Assembly (NCBI RefSeq): GCF_019038465.1
Contig: NZ_JAFKRH010000030.1
Location: 41,260-105,259 of the forward strand
DNA: 64,000 nucleotides
Source: Synechococcus sp. CCY 0621
GTDB taxonomy: Bacteria; Cyanobacteriota; Cyanobacteriia; PCC-6307; Cyanobiaceae
Direction of reading: 5' to 3'
Shown here: positions 26,495 to 39,832 of the stretch, in pieces
How positions within the stretch are numbered: the first letter of the stretch is position 1
How the letters are laid out: every line of letters begins with the position of its first letter
Position numbers and translations under genes: made by a program
The notes under the pieces: model-generated
What the model saw: only the letters and a program-made list of their open reading frames with translations
The model's database searches: none
Told to the model about the DNA's origin: nothing

Positions 26495-28574
26495 AGGCCT
26501 TGCGGGGGGAGATGGGGTAGGGAATGCGCCGATGGCGCATGCGCCGCCAGACCCGCACGAAGGCCCGGATCACCAGTTCCAGCTCCGCCCGGGAGATGCC
26601 GCTGCCGTCGAGCTGGCCGTCGTTCTGACGGGCCTCGACAAGGCGCCGCACCATCGCCTGGGCCTCGGCCTCGGTGGTGCCCGGTGGCAGGGAGCGCAGG
26701 GCGGCCTCGCAGCCATCGGCCAGCATCAGGATGGCCGTCTCGCGGCTGCGGGGGGCAGGGCCCCGGTAGCGGAACTGCTCCTCCCGCACCGCAGGGTCCC
26801 GCTCCTTGGCCTGGTGCAGGAAGTAGCCCATCTTCAGCCGGCCCTGGTGCTCGGGGATGAAATCCGCCAGGGGGCGAGGCAACCGGTAGCGACGGGCCAG
26901 CTTCAGCCCCTCGTCGACATGGGCCTGGAGGATGGCGGCGCTGGCGAAGGGATCGTCGAGTTCGTCGTGGGGGTTGGCGCCGTTCTCCTGGTTCTCGATG
27001 AACCAGTGGGGGCCGTGCAGCTTGCCGACATCGTGATAGAGGGCACCGGTGCGGATCAGATCCACATCGGCCTGGATGGCGCGGGCCCCCTCCTCCGCCA
27101 GTCCGCAGATCATCAGGGTGTGCTCGAACGTGCCCGGCGCCTCCATCGACAGCCGCCGCAGCAGGGGGCGTTCCAGGTCGGCCAGTTCCATCAGCCGGGC
27201 GCGGGTGAGCAGGCCGAAGAAGCTCTCCACCAACGGGGCCAGCAGCAGACCCGCCATCAGCAGACCCGTCACCAGCAGGGCCTCCTGGAGCAGGTCGCTG
27301 CCGCTGAATGGTCCCGAGGAGGTTTCCAGGCCGCGCAGGTTGAACATCTGGATCAACAGCCACTGGAGCAGCACGGCGCCGACCGGCAGCAACAGGGCCA
27401 GTTGCAGCAGCTGGGCCCGGTTGCGCTGGCGTCCGGCGAGCACGGCCGCGATCGCCGCCACCAGGGCCGCCACCCCCAGCTGGGGCGCCAGCAGACCCTG
27501 CACCGGCACCGGCCAGAGCATGGCGGCCACGGCCAGCCAGGCCAGGCCGGCGGCTGTGCCCAGGCCCTGGGACAGCAGCAAGGTGGGGGGAACCAGCAGG
27601 GCCAGGGGACTGACCTGGTTGCCGAGCCAGAGCTTGCACCCCTGGACCAGCACCAGCATCGCCAGCGCCAGCAGGGCCTGGCGGGGTTCGAGGCTGGCCC
27701 GCCAGCGGCGCATCACCAGCAGCAGCACACCGCAGGCGGCCAGGGCCTCACTGAAGCGGGCCAGCCAGGCCAGGGGGCGGGGGCGATGGTTGACCAGGTC
27801 GAAGTGCTCCAGCACATCGAAGGCCTGGGGGCTGATCGGTTCGCCCTGCCGGGTGATTAGGTCGTTCTTCCGCACCCGGATCGTGGGCAGCCCCTGGCGG
27901 GTGAGCAGGTCTTCAATGCGGCGCTGGCTGAGGAAGCTGTCACCGCGCAGGTTGGTGCGACCTTGCAGGCTGCTGGCCAGCAGGCGGCTGCCCAGGCTGC
28001 GGGCCGGAGCTGGCAGGTCGTTGAGCTGCAGCACCGCCGCCTGGAGGAGCTGGCCTTCCGAAAGGCTCGCCACCACCCCCTGGCTGAGCATGCGCAGCTG
28101 GGCCTGCCGCAGGGAGACCTTCCAGGCCACCAGCCGGGGGGGCGTCAGGCCCGTCAGCCAGCGACGTTCTTCTTCGGTGAGATTGAGAGAATCGGGGCGG
28201 GGCTGGTCGTCGGCCACCTTCTCGCGCACGTGCAGCAGACGTTGCTCCAGCCGTTGCATCAAGGCCTCGCTGGCCTGGGGGTCGACCACCTGGACCTGGC
28301 TGCGGGGCAGCATCTGGCTGCGGCGCTGCTCCAGGTCGGTGCTGTCGATGACGGTGGCGTCGGCGGGCGCCCGCACGGTGAAGGGGGCCGCCATGCCCGG
28401 ACGCAGACTCGGCTCGACCAACCAGGGCCAACTGGACAGCAGGGCCACCAGGAGGCAGAGCAGCAGCACGAGCAGACCGCCCCCTGGACGCCAGGCCACC
28501 AAGGCCTGGCGGGGACGCTCGAGCCGCAGCAGCTGGCGCCAGAGTCCCCTGATCGGCCGCAGCCCCAATCTCAT
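26484..28574 (-). CDS. HD-domain membrane phosphodiesterase, PgpH-like (7TM-HD)
   Basis: A 696-residue protein. It has one N-terminal span ([20 protein letters not shown]), a periplasmic 7TMR-HDED domain of about 200 residues with a repeated helical region, seven transmembrane segments, and a cytoplasmic HD domain with [30 protein letters not shown] and HGPHWF. PgpH enzymes hydrolyse cyclic di-AMP, which in bacteria controls osmolyte and potassium balance. The start at 28574 ([14 protein letters not shown]) is chosen because the frame upstream to 29231 is antisense to folD. Confidence 0.85.
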   Translation of the reverse strand: MRLGLRPIRGLWRQLLRLERPRQALVAWRPGGGLLVLLLCLLVALLSSWPWLVEPSLRPGMAAPFTVRAPADATVIDSTDLEQRRSQMLPRSQVQVVDPQASEALMQRLEQRLLHVREKVADDQPRPDSLNLTEEERRWLTGLTPPRLVAWKVSLRQAQLRMLSQGVVASLSEGQLLQAAVLQLNDLPAPARSLGSRLLASSLQGRTNLRGDSFLSQRRIEDLLTRQGLPTIRVRKNDLITRQGEPISPQAFDVLEHFDLVNHRPRPLAWLARFSEALAACGVLLLVMRRWRASLEPRQALLALAMLVLVQGCKLWLGNQVSPLALLVPPTLLLSQGLGTAAGLAWLAVAAMLWPVPVQGLLAPQLGVAALVAAIAAVLAGRQRNRAQLLQLALLLPVGAVLLQWLLIQMFNLRGLETSSGPFSGSDLLQEALLVTGLLMAGLLLAPLVESFFGLLTRARLMELADLERPLLRRLSMEAPGTFEHTLMICGLAEEGARAIQADVDLIRTGALYHDVGKLHGPHWFIENQENGANPHDELDDPFASAAILQAHVDEGLKLARRYRLPRPLADFIPEHQGRLKMGYFLHQAKERDPAVREEQFRYRGPAPRSRETAILMLADGCEAALRSLPPGTTEAEAQAMVRRLVEARQNDGQLDGSGISRAELELVIRAFVRVWRRMRHRRIPYPISPRKAFSA

Positions 28575-28656
28575 ACCACCCACGCTAGCCAATGCACAAC
28601 GTCGCTCCATTCGGGGGCTGTCGTTGCATGCTGGTGGTCGGCAGCGCGTTCTCCCC

Positions 28657-29535
28657 ATGGCCACCCTTCTCGACGGCCGGCGACTGGCGGCGGAGATCGA
28701 ACGGCGCCTGAGCGCCGTGATCAGCGAAGGCCTGGAGGTGGCGGGTCGGGCACCCGGCCTGGCGGTGTTGCGGGTTGGGGATGATCCCGCCAGTGGCGTG
28801 TACGTCGCCAACAAGGAGAAGGCCTGTGGCCGCATCGGCATCAGCAGCCACGGGGGCCATCTGGCAGCGGACACCCCGGCCGAGGAGGTGCTGGCCCTGA
28901 TCCGGCGCCTCAACGCCGACCCGACGGTCGACGGCATCCTGCTGCAGCTGCCCCTGCCGCAGGGTCTGGCGGAAGAACCGCTGCTGGCGGCGATCGACCC
29001 GGACAAGGATGCCGATGGTCTGCACACCCTCAACCTGGGCCGGCTGCTGAAGGGGGAGCGGGGCCCGCGCAGCTGCACGCCGGCTGGGGTGATGGCGCTG
29101 CTGCGCAGCGCCGATGTGCCGATCTCCGGGGCCCATGCGGTGGTGGTCGGCCGCAGCATCCTGGTGGGCAAGCCGATGGCCCTGATGCTGCAGGCCGCCG
29201 ATGCCACGGTCACCGTGGCCCATTCCCGCACCCGTCACCTGGCCGAGGTGACCCGCCAGGCCGATCTGCTGGTGGTGGCGGCCGGCCACCCCCAACTGAT
29301 CGGCAAGGTGCACGTCAAGCCGGGGGCGGTGGTGGTGGATGTGGGCATCCACCGACTGGACGGGAAGCTCTGCGGCGACGTGGATTACGAGACGGTCGAG
29401 CCCCTGGCGGCCGTCATGACGCCGGTGCCGGGCGGGGTGGGGCCGATGACCGTGGCCATGCTGCTGGTCAACACCGTGGTGGCCTGGTGCAATCGCCACG
29501 GGCTGGAGCATTCCCTGGATGATCTGCTCCGCTGA
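28657..29535 (+). CDS. folD: Bifunctional methylenetetrahydrofolate dehydrogenase/cyclohydrolase
   Basis: A 292-residue FolD. Hallmarks: [17 protein letters not shown] (catalytic Lys and Tyr region), [43 protein letters not shown] (NADP-binding loop) and the C-terminal [15 protein letters not shown]. It interconverts 5,10-methylene-, 5,10-methenyl- and 10-formyl-THF in the cytoplasm for purine, thymidylate and formyl-Met synthesis. It is divergent from the HD gene (82-bp gap holding both promoters) and separated from crtE by 120 bp. Confidence 0.95.
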   Translation: MATLLDGRRLAAEIERRLSAVISEGLEVAGRAPGLAVLRVGDDPASGVYVANKEKACGRIGISSHGGHLAADTPAEEVLALIRRLNADPTVDGILLQLPLPQGLAEEPLLAAIDPDKDADGLHTLNLGRLLKGERGPRSCTPAGVMALLRSADVPISGAHAVVVGRSILVGKPMALMLQAADATVTVAHSRTRHLAEVTRQADLLVVAAGHPQLIGKVHVKPGAVVVDVGIHRLDGKLCGDVDYETVEPLAAVMTPVPGGVGPMTVAMLLVNTVVAWCNRHGLEHSLDDLLR

Positions 29536-31096
<1,561 letters not shown>

Positions 31097-31100
<4 letters not shown>

Positions 31101-32557
31101 GCGATCTCTCCAGCCTGAGCGACGATCAGCAGAACGCCGCCACCGCCTTCGCCGCCTGGCTGTCGGCCCCATCCGACGGCGTGCCGTTCGTGCTGGAGGG
31201 CTATGCCGGCACCGGCAAGACGTTCCTGTCGATGCGATTCCTGGCCCAGGCGGAGCGGGCCGGCCTCTGCTGGACCGTTGTCGCCCCTACCCACAAGGCG
31301 GTGGGCGTGCTGCGCCATCACCTCGCCCTGGCGGGACTGCAACCCACCTGGTACCCCTCCACCATCCACCGCCTGCTGCGGTTGAAGCTGAAGCGGGAGG
31401 GGGATCGGGAACGCTGCGAGGAAACGGCGCAGACCGCCCTGGCGCTCGAGAACCTCGGGCTGGTGCTGGTCGATGAGGCCTCGATGGTGGATGGCAGCCT
31501 GTTGGAGATCACCCTTCGCTGCGCCCAGGCTTACCGCACCCGCCTGGTGTTCGTGGGGGATCCGGCCCAGTTGCCGCCGGTGGGGGAGGAGCAGAGTCCG
31601 GTGTTCGCCCTGGGCCGGGCCCAGCGGGTGGCCCTGACCCATGTGGTCCGCCACCAGGGACCGGTGCTGCGCCTGGCCGGCGGCCTGCGGCAGGGGAACC
31701 TCCCTTGCCGCAGGCCGCCTGTGCTGGCACCGGTGCGCACCGCCACGGGGCGGGTGTCGTTGCTGGGCCGAAGCGACTGGCTGGCGGCCGCCCAGGAGGG
31801 CCTGCGCCGCAGCGCCGCTGCCGACGATCCCGACCTGGCCCGGATCCTCTGCTACACCAACCGGTCCCTGGAGCGTCTGGTGCCGATCGCCCGCCGCGCC
31901 CTGCATGGCGCCATGGCCGACCAGCTGCCCGTGCTCCCCGGCGAGGTGCTGATCACCCGCACCGCCGTGATGGCGCCCGCCTGCCGCGAAGGGGACGCCG
32001 CCGCCGAGGAGCCCGACCTGCTGCTGGGCAGCAACCGGGAGCTGGTGGTGCGCGATGTGCGCCCCGAACGCTGTGACCTGGCTGACTATGGCGTGGAGGC
32101 CTGCCTTGGTGCCTCCGTGATCGACACCCTCACCGCCACCGTCGAGGCGGGGGAGGCCCAGCTGAACCTGCGCTTGCTGCCCCCCCTGGGCAGCGGCCCC
32201 CGCGCCAGCCTTGACGGGGTGATGGAGGGGCTGCGGCAGCAGGCCCGCGAGGCGGGCAAAAAAGATGGCAAGCCCTTCTGGCGCCGCTACTTCCTGGTGC
32301 GTGACGCCTTCGCCTCCCTCGGACCGGCGGCCGTGCTCACCGTCCATCGCAGCCAGGGCAGCACCTTCGGGGAGGTCTTCATCGATGAGGACGTCTTCTG
32401 GCCCCGGGACCTGCAGCTGCGGCAACGGCTGGTGTACGTGGCGGTGAGCCGGGCCAGCCAGGCGGTGACCCTGATGGCCGGGGCCGGTGACGACGCTGAG
32501 CGGGAGCACTGGGGACGCTGGCTGCGGGAGGTCGACAGCAGTCCATCGGCCCCATGA
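31097..32557 (+). CDS. ATP-dependent DNA helicase, RecD/Dda-like (SF1)
   Basis: A 486-residue helicase. Walker A GYAGTGKT lies near residue 35, motif Ia is VVAPTHKAVGVLRHH, motif II LVLVDEASMVD, motif III VFVGDPAQLPPVGEE, and the C-terminal UvrD_C_2 element is TVHRSQGSTF with YVAVSRASQAVTLMA. It is compact, more like phage Dda or AAA_30 helicases than full RecD2, with no extended N-terminal HhH region. The GTG start at 31097 overlaps the DUF212 stop. The role is probably replication or repair; nothing nearby narrows it. Confidence 0.85.
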
Positions 32558-32636
32558 GCTGGACCCACCCGAGCACAGCGCCTACCCTCCGTCCATAGGT
32601 TTCTGTCTGGATCACACCCTGAATCCCCTTCTCGGT

Positions 32637-32954
32637 ATGACGCCTCCGCGGCTTGAACTGGCGACGGTGCTGGGCACCGCCCAGCCGGAGGCCAAGGACG
32701 CCGCCAGCCAGGGCGAAGCCCCTGGATCCACCTTGGGCGGTGAGCTGATCGCCGAAGTGGGAGCCCTGCTCGTCGCTGCGGTCCTGGTGGGAGTGATCGT
32801 GCTGGTGCGGCGCTGGCTGAAGCTGCGCTCGCGGCCGGCGATGCCGGGACTGCCTCCGGAGCGGGTGCTGCCCTTCTCGCGCCACGGCACCATCCACGAT
32901 CCCAAGTACCTCGGACGCATCCTTGAGGCTGAGGACCCCCCGGGCGGTCCCTGA
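32637..32954 (+). CDS. Hypothetical single-span membrane protein
   Basis: 105 residues from the ATG at 32637. A short Ala/Glu-rich N-terminus is followed by one helix (IAEVGALLVAAVLVGVIVLV), then a basic, proline-rich cytoplasmic-type tail ending HDPKYLGRILEAEDPPGG. The frame is open further upstream to 32487 inside the helicase gene and is not used. No family is recognised. It converges with the GAP gene, with a 2-bp gap. Confidence 0.55.
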   Translation: MTPPRLELATVLGTAQPEAKDAASQGEAPGSTLGGELIAEVGALLVAAVLVGVIVLVRRWLKLRSRPAMPGLPPERVLPFSRHGTIHDPKYLGRILEAEDPPGGP

Positions 32955-32956
32955 TC

Positions 32957-33643
32957 TCAGCCGGCCCGCAACCCCTCGATGCCCTGCCAGCCGAGGTAAG
33001 CGGCCAGGACGAAGCAGATGGTCGCCACGATGAGCTCGGCGTTGGCAAACAGCCAGTCCTTGCCGGCCTGCAGCACGGGCCGCAGACGCTCCTGACCCAC
33101 CAGTGCCAGCCCCGCCAGGGGCAGCAGCAGCAGGATGGCGCTGAACAGGCTGAACACCCCCGTGGTCAGCACCTCCCGGGGCCGACTCAACCCCGCCTCC
33201 AGCAGGCTGGCGGCGGATTTGGCATAAAGGAACAGATCATCCGGGCTGGACACCTGCACAGCGGCGCTGAGGCCGAGCAGCAGCGGCAGCGGCAGGGCGC
33301 AGAAGCCGTCCAGCCGGCGGGTCCAGCCGGGGGGACCACTCTCCTGGCGGCTGCCCTGCAGGCCGTTGAGGCCCAAGGCCAGCAGGCCGCCGGCCCCCAG
33401 CAGATCGAGGCCGGTGCGCTGATCGCTGCCCTGCTCCATGGTGAGCAGCAGGCCATGGCCCACGCTCAGCAGCAGGGCCATGGCCGCCGCGGAGGTGAGC
33501 AGCCAGCCCAGCACGAACCAGCTTCCCCGGCGCAGAGGATTGGGACCCACCAGGATCAGCAGCAGCAGGCCGATGTGCAGCGGGCTGAAGCTGATCGCCA
33601 GGCCAAATCCGAACAGTTCACGCCAGAGGCTGGTGGTCGGCAT
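32957..33643 (-). CDS. GAP family (Sap-like) membrane protein
   Basis: A 228-residue protein with six hydrophobic segments. The N-terminal FGFGLAISFSPLHIGLLLLI and the loop GPNPLRRGSWFVLGWLL are typical of the GAP/Sap family, named after the mycobacterial sulfolipid-addressing protein and related to LysE exporters. A role in export of small molecules or lipid components is possible. It is encoded just downstream of acylphosphatase on the same strand with a 42-bp gap. Confidence 0.7.
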   Translation of the reverse strand: MPTTSLWRELFGFGLAISFSPLHIGLLLLILVGPNPLRRGSWFVLGWLLTSAAAMALLLSVGHGLLLTMEQGSDQRTGLDLLGAGGLLALGLNGLQGSRQESGPPGWTRRLDGFCALPLPLLLGLSAAVQVSSPDDLFLYAKSAASLLEAGLSRPREVLTTGVFSLFSAILLLLPLAGLALVGQERLRPVLQAGKDWLFANAELIVATICFVLAAYLGWQGIEGLRAG

Positions 33644-33685
33644 GGTGGGGGTCGTTGAAGCCCCATTCTCCGGTGCCGTGATGGT

Positions 33686-33970
33686 TCAGGTGCGGATCTC
33701 GAACCAGTCGGTGCCCGCCACCGCCACCTGGCCGCTGCTGACACTGCTCACATGGGCCCCCTGGGGCCCCTTTTCGCACCAGAGCCGCAGCTCCTGCAGC
33801 CGGTCCGGAAGCCCCTCGGCCTCCAGATCCACCGAGCCATCGGCGCGGTTGCGCACCCAGCCGCTGAGGCCGAGGTCGATGGCCTTCTGGCGGCAACCCA
33901 CCCGGTAGCCCACCCCCTGCACCAGCCCCCGCACATTCAGGCGCCAGCGCTCATGGGGCGTGGCACTCAT
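33686..33970 (-). CDS. acyP: Acylphosphatase
   Basis: 94 residues, the standard family size. The active-site loop VRGLVQGVGYR contains the catalytic Arg, and GWVRNRADGSVDLEAEG contains the catalytic Asn. It hydrolyses acyl phosphates such as carbamoyl and 1,3-bisphosphoglycerate. The start at 33970 makes an ATGA overlap with cobB; a longer frame reaching 34111 lies inside cobB and is rejected. Confidence 0.92.
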   Translation of the reverse strand: MSATPHERWRLNVRGLVQGVGYRVGCRQKAIDLGLSGWVRNRADGSVDLEAEGLPDRLQELRLWCEKGPQGAHVSSVSSGQVAVAGTDWFEIRT

Positions 33971-35430
33971 CCGCAGACTGGGCTGAATGAAGCGGCGTTC
34001 CTCGGCAGCGGCACGGCGCTGGCGGCGGCTCTCGCCAGTCTCGAGGGAATCGCCGGGCATCCAGCCCAGTGGAGGTGCAGCCAGCTGGCGTGAACGGTCC
34101 GGGCGGTCCATCCTTCAATCCTTGCGGGTGTTCCCCACCCATCAAGTTGCCATAAGTCCTCCCCCGCTGCCAACTCATCGGCCAGGGGTGGTTGGGGCAC
34201 CAGCTGCCAGCGGTGGAACTCATGGCCGCTGAGGACTTCACCTCGGCGCACCAGCAGCCCATCCACGCCCGGCAGGGCCTGGCGGTAGCCCAGGCTGAGG
34301 GCACCCCGGCGGGCGCTGAAGGGGAGCAAGCCGGCCATGGGGTGCCGGTTGCCGTCGCCATCCTCCAGCTCCCGGCCCAGCAGCAACAAGCCGCCGCATT
34401 CGGCCACGATCGGCAGACCGGCGCGGGCCGCCACGCCGAGGGATCCCAGGCTGCGGCGGGCGGCCGCCAGTTGGGAGGCATGCAGCTCGGGATAGCCGCC
34501 CGGCAGCAACACCGCCCGGCAGTCCGCCGGCAGGGGCTCGTCGGCCAGGGGACTCCAGGGCAGCGGCCGCAGGCCGCAGGCCAAGAGCAGCTCCTCGGCT
34601 TCCGGGTAGCGAAAGTGGAAGGCGGCGTCGCTGGCGATCGCCACGGGCAGGGGGCCGGAGGCCGGGGTGGCCGTGGAGACGGTGGTGGGTGGCTCCGGCG
34701 GGACCTGCCCCAGGCACCAGCGAATCGGATCCAGCGTTTCCGGCGGGCCGGCCGGTGGTGCCAGCAGGGGCCAGAGCCGGCCCAGATCGAGGTGCTCTTC
34801 AGCCAGGCGGGCCCAGATCCGCTGGCGCTCGCCCAGGTCGCCCAGCTCGCCCGGGGTGAGCAGGCCCAGGTGGCGGGAGGGCAGTTCCAGGCTGGGGTGG
34901 CTGGGCAGCACTCCCAGCAGGGGAACCTCGATGGCCTCGAGGGCTTCGGCGAGCAGGCGGTGGTGCCGGTCGCTGCCGACCCGGTTGAGCACCACTCCGG
35001 CCAGGGACACCCGGGGCGGGCCGTGGTCGCGGAAGCCGCGCACCAGGGCCGCCAGGCTGCCGGCCTGGCGCGACGCTTCCACCACCAGCACCACCGGCAG
35101 CCCCAGCAGATCAGCCACGGCGGCGGAACTGCCCTCGCTGCCGGAGCCACGGCCATCGAACAGGCCCATGACCCCCTCGACCAGCACCCGAGTGGCCCGG
35201 CCGCCATGCCATTGATAACTGCGCCGCACCCACTCCTCGCCGCAGAGCAGGGGGTCGAGGTTGCGGCAGGGGCGCCCCGCCACAGCCCCCAGCAACTGGG
35301 GGTCGAGGTAGTCGGGCCCCACTTTGAAGGGCTGGAGGCTCTCCCCCCGCGCCCGCGCCACGGCCGCCAGGGTGAGGCTCAGCAGGGTCTTGCCGCTGCC
35401 GCTGCAGGGGGCGGCGATCAGGCAACTCAT
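33967..35430 (-). CDS. cobB: Cobyrinate a,c-diamide synthase (CobB/CbiA)
   Basis: A 487-residue protein with an N-terminal P-loop ATPase domain (MSCLIAAPCSGSGKT) and KVGPDYLDPQ. The C-terminal class I glutamine amidotransferase domain has LPGGYPELHASQL, the nucleophile Cys in IVAECGGLLLLG and the HEFHRW element. It amidates the a and c side chains of the corrin ring using glutamine and ATP. No other cobalamin genes are in the window. Upstream is opcA at 46 bp; downstream acyP overlaps. Confidence 0.9.
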   Translation of the reverse strand: MSCLIAAPCSGSGKTLLSLTLAAVARARGESLQPFKVGPDYLDPQLLGAVAGRPCRNLDPLLCGEEWVRRSYQWHGGRATRVLVEGVMGLFDGRGSGSEGSSAAVADLLGLPVVLVVEASRQAGSLAALVRGFRDHGPPRVSLAGVVLNRVGSDRHHRLLAEALEAIEVPLLGVLPSHPSLELPSRHLGLLTPGELGDLGERQRIWARLAEEHLDLGRLWPLLAPPAGPPETLDPIRWCLGQVPPEPPTTVSTATPASGPLPVAIASDAAFHFRYPEAEELLLACGLRPLPWSPLADEPLPADCRAVLLPGGYPELHASQLAAARRSLGSLGVAARAGLPIVAECGGLLLLGRELEDGDGNRHPMAGLLPFSARRGALSLGYRQALPGVDGLLVRRGEVLSGHEFHRWQLVPQPPLADELAAGEDLWQLDGWGTPARIEGWTARTVHASWLHLHWAGCPAIPSRLARAAASAVPLPRNAASFSPVCG

Positions 35431-35476
35431 GCGATCGGGTCGGGACGGCGTTGACGCGCCGAGAGAGGAGCGCGCT

Positions 35477-36775
35477 TCAGCCTGGCAGCAGGGTGGCCGC
35501 CAGTGGCACCGCCGCCGCCAGCAGCGGGGCGGTGGAATCGTGGCCGCCGGAGAGCAGGCGGGCCATTTCCATCTCCTCGCTCTCCTCGGGCAGGGGCACC
35601 ACCCCCTCGGCCAGTTCCATGCTCGCCATGCCCCCCGACTCCAGCCGCATGCAGCCCCCTGACTCCGAGCAGAGGATCACACACAGGGGGGGCCGGTGCA
35701 CCGGTTCGCAGATCAGCCGCATGCCGACGATGGCGCCGGGGTGGGTCTTGGGCACCCCCATGGGCACGGGCATGAGCGTGAACTGGACCGCCACGCCGTC
35801 GGTGCGCTCGAACTCGGCCGTGATTCCCGGACCCGGCCCGTCCACTTCCACCGCATAGCTGGTCACCAGGTGCCAACCCAGGCGGTCGGCGATCCAGGCG
35901 GCCAGCAGCAACCCCTTGACCGGGTGGTCGCCCTCCACGTCGATGTCGAGCTGGACCACATGGCCGAGGGCATCCCGACGGGACGGGGGGTCAAACACCA
36001 TGGCCAGGGATTCACGCCAGGTGCGCAGCCGCAGCCAGTTGAGATCATTGACGGCCTGGCCGGCGCTGATCCGGGCCAGCATGAGGTCGAGGCAGCGGCG
36101 CGGCTCCCCGAGGGAACTGTCGATCACCAGCCGCCGGGGCACCGGCGCCAGCGCCTCCAGCATCTCGGAGGGTTCATCCAGGCTGCTGTTCCACCACACC
36201 CAGCACGGCAGGCTGTCGTCCACCAGGGTCTGGAACAGGTCGAGGCTCTGCTGCAGCGCCCCCATGCCGCCACGGAGCACCACAACGTCGCCGCAGGCGG
36301 CTCCCGCGCCCCCCTCTTCCGGCAGTGGGCAGTAGGCCGCCACCAGGGTCTCGAGGGGATGGCCGGGATCCAGGGTGGGGGCCAGGGTGATCAGCCGCCG
36401 CGGCATGTGGGCACTGATGGCGCTTTCGACGAACTGGCCGCGCAGGTCCTGGCACCGGTGGTGGCCATCCTTCTGGCCGATGGCCCAGGCCAGCCGGGGA
36501 TCCATCGGCGCCGTGCTGAGGGGCAGGTCGGTGTCCGGCAGGGCCAGGCGGGCCGCCTCCAGCAGCTCCTGGCGCAGCAGGCCGGTGATGGGCCCATCCA
36601 CCCGGCCGATCCGCACCATCTGCTGTTCCAGCCAGGAAGGTTCCCACACCACCAGCGTGAAGGTGGCGGCGCCGGTGGAGCCCTCCAGGTCATGGGTCCA
36701 GAGGCGCTGGAGGTAGGGGTGGACCTCCTCGGGCGGCAGATCGAGGGGGGCCTGGAGGGTGAGCTGGGGAGCCAT
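35477..36775 (-). CDS. opcA: Glucose-6-phosphate dehydrogenase assembly/activator protein OpcA
   Basis: A 432-residue protein with OpcA features: WTHDLEGSTGAATFTLVVWEPSW near the N-terminus, HMPRRLITLAP, and a C-terminal VQLDIDVEGDHPVKGLLLAAWIADRLGW region. In cyanobacteria OpcA binds Zwf and couples its oligomeric state and activity to thioredoxin and redox state, favouring the oxidative pentose phosphate pathway in darkness. It follows zwf with a 70-bp gap on the same strand, the usual order. Confidence 0.92.
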   Translation of the reverse strand: MAPQLTLQAPLDLPPEEVHPYLQRLWTHDLEGSTGAATFTLVVWEPSWLEQQMVRIGRVDGPITGLLRQELLEAARLALPDTDLPLSTAPMDPRLAWAIGQKDGHHRCQDLRGQFVESAISAHMPRRLITLAPTLDPGHPLETLVAAYCPLPEEGGAGAACGDVVVLRGGMGALQQSLDLFQTLVDDSLPCWVWWNSSLDEPSEMLEALAPVPRRLVIDSSLGEPRRCLDLMLARISAGQAVNDLNWLRLRTWRESLAMVFDPPSRRDALGHVVQLDIDVEGDHPVKGLLLAAWIADRLGWHLVTSYAVEVDGPGPGITAEFERTDGVAVQFTLMPVPMGVPKTHPGAIVGMRLICEPVHRPPLCVILCSESGGCMRLESGGMASMELAEGVVPLPEESEEMEMARLLSGGHDSTAPLLAAAVPLAATLLPG

Positions 36776-36845
36776 GGGGGCGCGGAAGGGGGCGGTGGTC
36801 GCTGGGCTGGGGGACTGGAGCGAGAGGGGGGACCGGACCCGTGCC

Positions 36846-38369
36846 TCAGGGGCGGCGCCAGATCAGGCCGTCATCGGCCAGAAGGCCATCGGCGGCGGCC
36901 GGACCCCAGGTGCGGGCTTCGTAGGGGTGGACGGGCAGTTGCCAGGGGGATTCCTCGATCAGGGCCAGCAGCGGCGTGTAGAGCCGCCAGGCCGCTTCCA
37001 CCTCGTCGCTGCGGGTGAACAGGGTGGGATCCCCCAGCATGGCGTCGGCCAACAGGCGCACATAGCCCTCATCGGAGGGTTCACCGAAGGATTCGTCGTA
37101 GCTGAAGGCCATGTCGACGGGACGACTGCGCATCCCGGAGCCGGGGGCCTTGACCTCGAACTTGAATTCGGCGCCCTCATCGGGCTGGATGCGCAGGATC
37201 AGCTGGTTGGGGGTGGGGGCGCCACCGGCGGCGTCGAAGAGGTGCACCGGGGCCTCCCGGAAGGTGAGCACCACCTCGCTGAGGCGCTTCGGCAAGCGCT
37301 TGCCGGTGCGCAGGTAGAAGGGGACGCCCTGCCAGCGCCAGTTGTTGATGGCCACCTTCATGGCCACGTAGGTCTCGGTGGTGCTGTTGGCGTTCACCCC
37401 CGGCTCCTGGCGGTAGCCGGGCAGGGGCTTGGCCATGGTGCCGCCGGCGGCGTACTGGCCCCGCACGCAGCACTTCCAGGCCTCGTCCTCGTTGGCCAGG
37501 CGGGCCGACTGCAGCACCTTGGCCTTTTCGTTGCGGATCGCCTCCGGATCGAAGCGGCCGGGGGCCTCCATCGCCGTCAGGGCCAGGATTTGAGTGAGGT
37601 GGTTCTGCACCATGTCCCGCAGGGCGCCGGAGGATTCGTAGTAGCCGGCCCGCTCCTCCACGCCGACGGTTTCGGCGGCGGTGATCTGGACGCTGGAGAT
37701 GTAGTTGCGGTTCCAGATCGGCTCGAAGATCGTGTTGGCGAAGCGCAGCACCAGGATGTTCTGGACCGTTTCCTTGCCCAGGTAATGGTCGATGCGGAAC
37801 ACCTGGCTTTCCTTGGCGCAGGCCTGCACCACCTTGTTGAGGGCCTGGGCGCTGGCGTAGTCGCGGCCGAAGGGCTTCTCGATCACCACCCGGCTGCGAT
37901 CGGCGTCGGCCAGCAGGCCGGCACCGGCCAGGGCGCGGCAGCCGCTGCCGTAGAACTCCGGCGAGACCGAGAGGTAGAAGGTGCGGTTGCCCCGGGTGGC
38001 CCGCAGCCGGTCGATGCTCTCCAGCCGCTGGCCGAGGCGCACCAGGTGGTCGGGCTGCTGGAGGTCGACCGGCTCGTAGAAGAGGCCCTGGGCGAACTGC
38101 TCCCAGGCGGTGCGGTGCGAGGCGATCTCATTGGCCAGGGCGGCGCCCATCTTCTGGCGGAACTCCTCATCGCTCCAGGGCCGCCGGGCGCAGCCGAGCA
38201 CGGCGAACTCGCTGGGCAATCGCCGCTGGCGGAACAGCTCGAACAGCGCCGGGATCAACTTGCGGTGGGTGAGGTCGCCACTGGCCCCGAAGATGACGAT
38301 GCACTGGGGCGAGATCACCCGCTCCTGGCGCAGACCCACCCGCAGGGGATTGGTGAGGATGGCGGTCAT
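36846..38369 (-). CDS. zwf: Glucose-6-phosphate 1-dehydrogenase
   Basis: 507 residues. The NADP-binding motif is FGASGDLTHRKLIPALFEL, the active-site signature is RIDHYLGKETVQNILVLRFAN and the VIEKPFG strand is present. It oxidises glucose 6-phosphate with NADP+, feeding NADPH to dark metabolism. Cys residues such as those in ACAKES and KCCVRGQ could serve redox control with OpcA, but I cannot identify the regulatory pair from sequence alone. It lies about 160 bp downstream of petH behind a terminator, so it has its own promoter. Confidence 0.95.
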   Translation of the reverse strand: MTAILTNPLRVGLRQERVISPQCIVIFGASGDLTHRKLIPALFELFRQRRLPSEFAVLGCARRPWSDEEFRQKMGAALANEIASHRTAWEQFAQGLFYEPVDLQQPDHLVRLGQRLESIDRLRATRGNRTFYLSVSPEFYGSGCRALAGAGLLADADRSRVVIEKPFGRDYASAQALNKVVQACAKESQVFRIDHYLGKETVQNILVLRFANTIFEPIWNRNYISSVQITAAETVGVEERAGYYESSGALRDMVQNHLTQILALTAMEAPGRFDPEAIRNEKAKVLQSARLANEDEAWKCCVRGQYAAGGTMAKPLPGYRQEPGVNANSTTETYVAMKVAINNWRWQGVPFYLRTGKRLPKRLSEVVLTFREAPVHLFDAAGGAPTPNQLILRIQPDEGAEFKFEVKAPGSGMRSRPVDMAFSYDESFGEPSDEGYVRLLADAMLGDPTLFTRSDEVEAAWRLYTPLLALIEESPWQLPVHPYEARTWGPAAADGLLADDGLIWRRP

Positions 38370-38473
38370 GGGCAGGGCGTCCGGTCACCCTGGTTTAACG
38401 GCTGCTCCGGCATCCCGCTGCATCGCCGCCGCAGGGAGCCTGCCGGTGTGTGCATTCTCGGATCGTCGCCCAT

Positions 38474-38498
38474 CAAAAAGCCCGCCGGAAGCGGGCTT
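38474..38498 (-). terminator. Intrinsic terminator of petH
   Basis: Read on the minus strand, AGCCCGC-TTCCG-GCGGGCT forms a perfect 7-bp GC-rich hairpin (38479-38497) followed at once by a run of five T residues. It lies 34 bp past the petH stop. This is the clearest intrinsic terminator in the window and separates petH from zwf. Confidence 0.85.
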
Positions 38499-38531
38499 GG
38501 GGGGAGGTAAGCGGCTGGGTCACCGCCGGAC

Positions 38532-39761
<1,230 letters not shown>

Positions 39762-39832
39762 TCACGCCCCCTCGGGCTGCCGTCTTTGACCGGAAAGCGG
39801 AAACACGGGCTAGTTTGTGTTCCAACGCACCG

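Noticed and set aside
26442..28574. Plus-strand open frame opposite the PgpH-like gene
   Set aside because: It lacks any motif and is rich in Gln and Gly; the minus strand has the HD domain and transmembrane segments.
28574..29231. Upstream extension of the HD phosphodiesterase on the minus strand
   Set aside because: It runs antisense through folD and has no homology; the ATG at 28574 gives a normal N-terminal anchor.
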